From assembly GCF_000226315.1 (NCBI RefSeq), contig NC_016026.1:620001-684000 (forward strand): DNA of 64,000 nucleotides, read 5' to 3'. A program made the position numbers and the translations under genes. Shown here one piece after another: positions 63,986-64,000 of the stretch (position 1 is its first letter; each line of letters begins with the position of its first letter). The notes under the pieces were generated by a model. The model did not search any database. It was not told the origin of the DNA and saw nothing but the letters and a program-made list of their open reading frames with translations. This stretch comes from Micavibrio aeruginosavorus ARL-13 (lineage in GTDB: Bacteria; Pseudomonadota; Alphaproteobacteria; Micavibrionales; Micavibrionaceae).

Positions 63986-64000
63986 GGATCTTTCTTACTA

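Overview
This 64 kb window is a gene-dense bacterial chromosome segment, with no gene-free stretch longer than about 270 bp and no rRNA, tRNA or CRISPR array that I could find. Gene content and order point to an alphaproteobacterium: split F1 ATP synthase operon (atpHAGDC without the F0 genes), the mdh-sucC-sucD-sucA-sucB-lpd order, the run dgt-SPOR-nagZ-scpA-scpB-tatABC, IalB, DUF2336 and DUF484 proteins. Moderate GC, the strong taste for cell-wall hydrolases and the scrambled suc operon would fit a Micavibrio-like (predatory) lineage, but that assignment is inference and needs a marker-gene search.

Layout. 1-1960: arsenic resistance operon arsR-arsI-arsC-acr3 reading leftward and leaving the window. 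2.0-8.4 kb: IalB protein, a lipoprotein with a hydrolase fold, a K+/H+ antiporter, then a leftward erpA-lipoprotein-xthA operon. 7.2-15.2 kb: one long rightward housekeeping operon (dgt, SPOR protein, nagZ, scpA, scpB, tatA, tatB, tatC, zapE) with many start/stop overlaps. 15.3-39.4 kb: the TCA-cycle block. mdh, sucC, sucD, sucA, sucB and lpd keep their usual order, but almost every junction has been interrupted: by an HTH protein plus a leftward cluster of two peptidoglycan lyases/hydrolases and a 720-residue coiled-coil protein, by a DUF2059 secreted protein, by tandem paralogues, by a CoiA-like zinc protein and a guanidinium-type exporter, and by a set of nucleotide/RNA enzymes (deaminase-like, MNT nucleotidyltransferase, RNase D-like exonuclease, CYTH protein). 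39.4-42.8 kb: leftward xerC, DUF484, two small paralogues and a fructose-6-phosphate aldolase/transaldolase. 42.8-45.5 kb: priA carrying an in-frame 417 bp mobile cassette. 45.5-54 kb: two secreted proteins, a TraX-like membrane protein, and atpH-A-G-x-D-y-C with two unknown genes (x, y) inside the operon. 54-64 kb: small unknowns, a DinG-like helicase, an H1-like lysine/alanine protein, a pilin-like protein, lysS, a hicAB toxin-antitoxin pair, a nitroreductase, two membrane-anchored unknowns and an OmpR-type response regulator.

The most striking item is inside priA: a 417 bp element (139 codons) bounded by about 42 bp inverted terminal repeats, each containing a perfect 11 bp palindrome, encodes a DUF559 (Vsr/PD-(D/E)XK-like) nuclease domain in frame with the helicase. 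It looks like a mobile nuclease domain that has entered an essential replication-restart gene without breaking it.
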